Positions 43,631-45,444 of a stretch of 45,444 nt of DNA are shown piece by piece. This stretch comes from Chloroflexota bacterium. GTDB lineage: Bacteria; Chloroflexota; Dehalococcoidia; E44-bin15. The first letter of the stretch is position 1. Each line of letters begins with the position of its first letter. The notes below the pieces were generated by a model that had not been told where the DNA came from, did not search any database, and saw only the letters and a program-made list of their open reading frames with translations. The translations under genes and the position numbers were made by a program. Where the stretch lies: contig JAUVVB010000014.1 in the NCBI GenBank assembly GCA_030604825.1, positions 1 to 45,444 on the forward strand. Reading direction: 5' to 3'.

Positions 43631-43706
43631 TTAGCTTTACTCCAAAGGCAGATTGACCATCACCGCGCTTGCTATCCCCACCGGCATTACCACCGTTACT
43701 CCTCTA

Positions 43707-44375
43707 TCATGAGCCCTTGCCTTGGTCTTCGAAATCGGACTCCATAATTGACCATGCTTCGCAAACATGCTTAATTACTTTCTTGAGATAATCCTCACAC
43801 GCCTGTATTTCTTCCCATTGCCATCGCTGGTCACCGTCTCGATACCATAGATTCACTTTATGCATGTCATATTCCCAAGGGTGCTCTCCCTCTCCAGAGC
43901 CAGCCCGCATAGTATCAGTGGGCACATACATGCGGTGAGCGGCCGTGTTCCGATACCAGACCACCCTACCAAACCAGTCAGTTTGCAAGTTCCTGTCAAT
44001 ATGTTGACGCAGCTTCTTCGGCTGTTTCCTCTTTATCTTCCACCAGCGTACTTTGTCGATGGCCAGTCGTGGGCCATAGACTAGGTTGAGTTCCTGCAAA
44101 AGTGTGTCATGTGCTGAGACCAACTCGAAGAAGAAGGCATCCAAATACCACTTCAACTGTCTCCATGCAAGGCCAGGGAAGCCAAGCTCGTCTGGCACTT
44201 TAGCCGCACCCAGCACCTGCCTGCAAAAATATGCCCCCGCCTCCAGGTTGAGCCTGGTTGCGAAGTGAAAGCGTTGCCAAAGCCAATACTGGTCGTCATC
44301 TAGTCCTTTGGGCCTCTTATATGACCGTTCGCCCTCAGCAAAATACACCAAATGGTCTTTAAGCCAATCGCTCAT
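43707..44375 (-). CDS. HEPN-domain protein (Cthe_2314-like)
   Basis: This 222-residue protein looks like a Cthe_2314-type HEPN protein. It is helical with many aromatic residues. It contains the RX4H motif R142-NTAA-H147, which in active HEPN proteins forms a ribonuclease site. Further features are LKWYLDAFFFELVSAHDTLLQELN before the motif and a helical end with CEDYLKKVIKHVCEAW. HEPN proteins are often toxins or anti-phage effectors, usually with an MNT or other partner; no partner gene is adjacent. The gene has AT-richer codon use, its own promoter and GGGGAGG before the ATG. Confidence 0.75.
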   Translation of the reverse strand: MSDWLKDHLVYFAEGERSYKRPKGLDDDQYWLWQRFHFATRLNLEAGAYFCRQVLGAAKVPDELGFPGLAWRQLKWYLDAFFFELVSAHDTLLQELNLVYGPRLAIDKVRWWKIKRKQPKKLRQHIDRNLQTDWFGRVVWYRNTAAHRMYVPTDTMRAGSGEGEHPWEYDMHKVNLWYRDGDQRWQWEEIQACEDYLKKVIKHVCEAWSIMESDFEDQGKGS

Positions 44376-44406
44376 TTCACCACCTCCCCAACATTGTGCT
44401 GGGAAA

Positions 44407-44435
44407 ATTGTACTATTGTACTACCGCCTTTTCAA
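44407..44435 (-). promoter_or_regulatory. Promoter of the HEPN gene with tandem octamer
   Basis: On the minus strand TTGAAA (44435-44430) and TACAAT (44412-44407) are 17 bp apart, and transcription would start near 44400. The octamer ATTGTACT is repeated in tandem at 44407-44414 and 44415-44422, covering the -10 and part of the spacer. Each unit contains the self-complementary GTAC. This is a candidate repressor site. Confidence 0.55.
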
Positions 44436-44470
44436 CAGCCTCTCGAGGTGAGGTTTGCCCTTGAATACCT

Positions 44471-44500
44471 TTGACAAAGGGGGTAGTATGCCCACATAAT
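44471..44500 (+). promoter_or_regulatory. Promoter of the ROK kinase gene
   Basis: A perfect TTGACA (44471-44476) and CATAAT (44495-44500) are 18 bp apart. Transcription would begin near 44507. The leader of about 64 bases has two small hairpins, CCCC/GGGG around 44511-44529 and TTGGC/GCCAA near 44532-44544. Confidence 0.5.
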
Positions 44501-44570
44501 ATAGTATATTCCCCAGTGTATTCTAGGGGTTTTGGCGGCGCCAACCAGATGCTCGACTTTTAGGAGTGCC

Positions 44571-45444
44571 ATGAGCAAGTTCAACCAGCTTATTGTGGGA
44601 GTTGATCTGGGGGGGAGCAAGATAAATGTCATCCTTGCCGATGCCGACGGCAACATTAAGGGGCGAGACTATAGGGATACCGACGCTGCGCAGGGGCCTG
44701 AGGCGGTCATAAACCGGATCATCAAGGCCGTCAAGGAGGTTGTCACCCCAGGAGTGGACATCGCCGGCATCGGGATTGGCGCCGCCGGTGCCTGTGATTT
44801 CTCAACTGGCGTTATCACCGCCTCGCCAAACCTGCCACGATGGCGCAATGTGCCGCTGAGGGACATCATCCACCGGGAATTTGGCATTCCCACCTACCTG
44901 GACAATGATGCCACCGTCGCTGCCCTGGGGGAGCATCGCTTTGGGGCAGGGGTAGGCGTGGCAAATCTCATCTATGTCACGGTGAGCACCGGGATCGGTG
45001 GCGGGATAATAATCGATGGCAAGCCTTATCGGGGGGCTTTGGGCACCGCTGGCGAAATAGGTCACATGACCATCGATGTCCATGGGCCCCGCTGCAACTG
45101 TGGCAACATTGGCTGCTGGGAGGCCTTTGCCTCGGGGACAGCCTTGGCCGGGGAGGCGGTAAGGCAGATCGAGGCCGGCGCCCAGACTGCCATCCTCAGC
45201 CTTGCCCAGGGCGAACTGGCCAATGTCAGCGCCGAAACCGTCTTCCTGGCGGCCCAGGAGGGCGATAGGCTGGCCAAAGAGCTCATCTCTCAAACCGGCT
45301 ATTATCTGGGGGTGGGTCTGGTCAACCTGGTCAATATCTTCAACCCCCAGCTCATCCTCATCGGGGGCGGGTTATCCCAGATGGGAAATTTGCTCCTGGA
45401 TCCTGCCCTCAGGGTGGTGAGGGAGCATGCCTTCGAGGTGTCGG
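44571..45444 (+). CDS. ROK-family sugar kinase, N-terminal part (cut by window end)
   Basis: This is the start of a ROK-family kinase, most likely a glucokinase. The ATP motif IVGVDLGGSKINVILAD is at about 8-24. The sugar-binding and catalytic region includes YLDNDATVAALGEHRFGAG (catalytic Asp) and TVSTGIGGGIIIDGKPYRG. The ROK signature is GTAGEIGHMTID followed by the zinc motif CNCGNIGCWE with the conserved CxCGxxGCxE spacing. A late LVNLVNIFNPQLILIGGGL run is also typical. The frame is open to the last base, so about 25-35 residues are missing. GGAG lies just before ATG 44571. Confidence 0.92.
   Translation, partial: MSKFNQLIVGVDLGGSKINVILADADGNIKGRDYRDTDAAQGPEAVINRIIKAVKEVVTPGVDIAGIGIGAAGACDFSTGVITASPNLPRWRNVPLRDIIHREFGIPTYLDNDATVAALGEHRFGAGVGVANLIYVTVSTGIGGGIIIDGKPYRGALGTAGEIGHMTIDVHGPRCNCGNIGCWEAFASGTALAGEAVRQIEAGAQTAILSLAQGELANVSAETVFLAAQEGDRLAKELISQTGYYLGVGLVNLVNIFNPQLILIGGGLSQMGNLLLDPALRVVREHAFEVS

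Noticed and set aside
44432-44541. Minus-strand open stretch ending VFKGKPHLERLLKRR then stop, upstream of the HEPN gene
   Set aside because: It looks protein-like, but it is about 33 codons, has an upstream stop, no good start and overlaps the ROK promoter; chance cannot be excluded.

Overview
The window is a gene-dense, GC-rich bacterial chromosome segment with no phage, IS element, CRISPR array, rRNA or tRNA that I can recognise. The gene content suggests an anaerobe: FeoB, a PEP synthase, oxygen-sensitive radical SAM and iron-sulfur proteins, a two-gene SufC/SufB system and the anaerobe-type homocysteine route. The orders cmk-plsC-ispH and dgt-dnaG-rpoD, together with the protein style, point to Chloroflexota, most likely a Dehalococcoidia relative. 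That placement is an inference from memory, not a database result.

Layout. 0-12.2 kb (plus strand): the C-terminal end of feoB, an anchored lamin-tail-domain surface protein, cmk-plsC-ispH, a 65-residue unknown, ppsA, then the overlapping set dgt-dnaG-rpoD and a small membrane-anchored protein. 12.2-15.1 kb: ffh on the minus strand, divergent from an RNase J-like metallo-beta-lactamase protein. 15.1-19.2 kb (minus): an operon of one CoA-transferase and three crotonase-fold paralogs. 19.3-22.9 kb (plus): SbcC/Rad50-like ATPase, a TIM-barrel amidohydrolase and a GyrI-like protein. 22.9-24.7 kb (minus): an AT-richer accessory islet with a methyltransferase and a transglutaminase-like protein, plus a duplicated GyrI tail and a repeated promoter-like segment. 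24.7-28.2 kb (minus): an HD hydrolase and uvrA. 28.2-36.4 kb (plus): a possible structured leader RNA, a zinc-ribbon protein, a terminator, DUF503, a DEAD-box helicase interrupted by an in-frame TGA, corA, and the run yhhQ-MBL hydrolase-Mut7-C nuclease-HDAC-like-AmrS. 36.5-43.0 kb: a sulfur locus, with cysK-cysE-homocysteine synthase-NIL/ferredoxin-UPF0280-cutA leftward and sufC-sufB rightward from a shared control region. 43.0-45.4 kb: an iron-sulfur flavoprotein, a lone HEPN protein and the start of a ROK sugar kinase.

The most coherent biology is the sulfur locus. It places cysteine synthesis from O-acetylserine, homocysteine synthesis from sulfide and Fe-S cluster assembly around one intergenic region. 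That region carries a direct repeat and a perfect 6-2-6 palindrome over the cysK promoter. Other items worth a second look are a foldable 131-nt leader upstream of the zinc-ribbon gene, the premature TGA that detaches the cysteine cluster of the helicase, a palindrome over a -10-like box repeated upstream of two islet genes, and three crotonase paralogs that all lack the usual hydratase glutamate.

Promoters were called by eye against the sigma-70 consensus. They fit well at several genes, and spacers are mostly 16-18 bp. Start codons were moved downstream from the longest frame where a ribosome site, family start or promoter required it.
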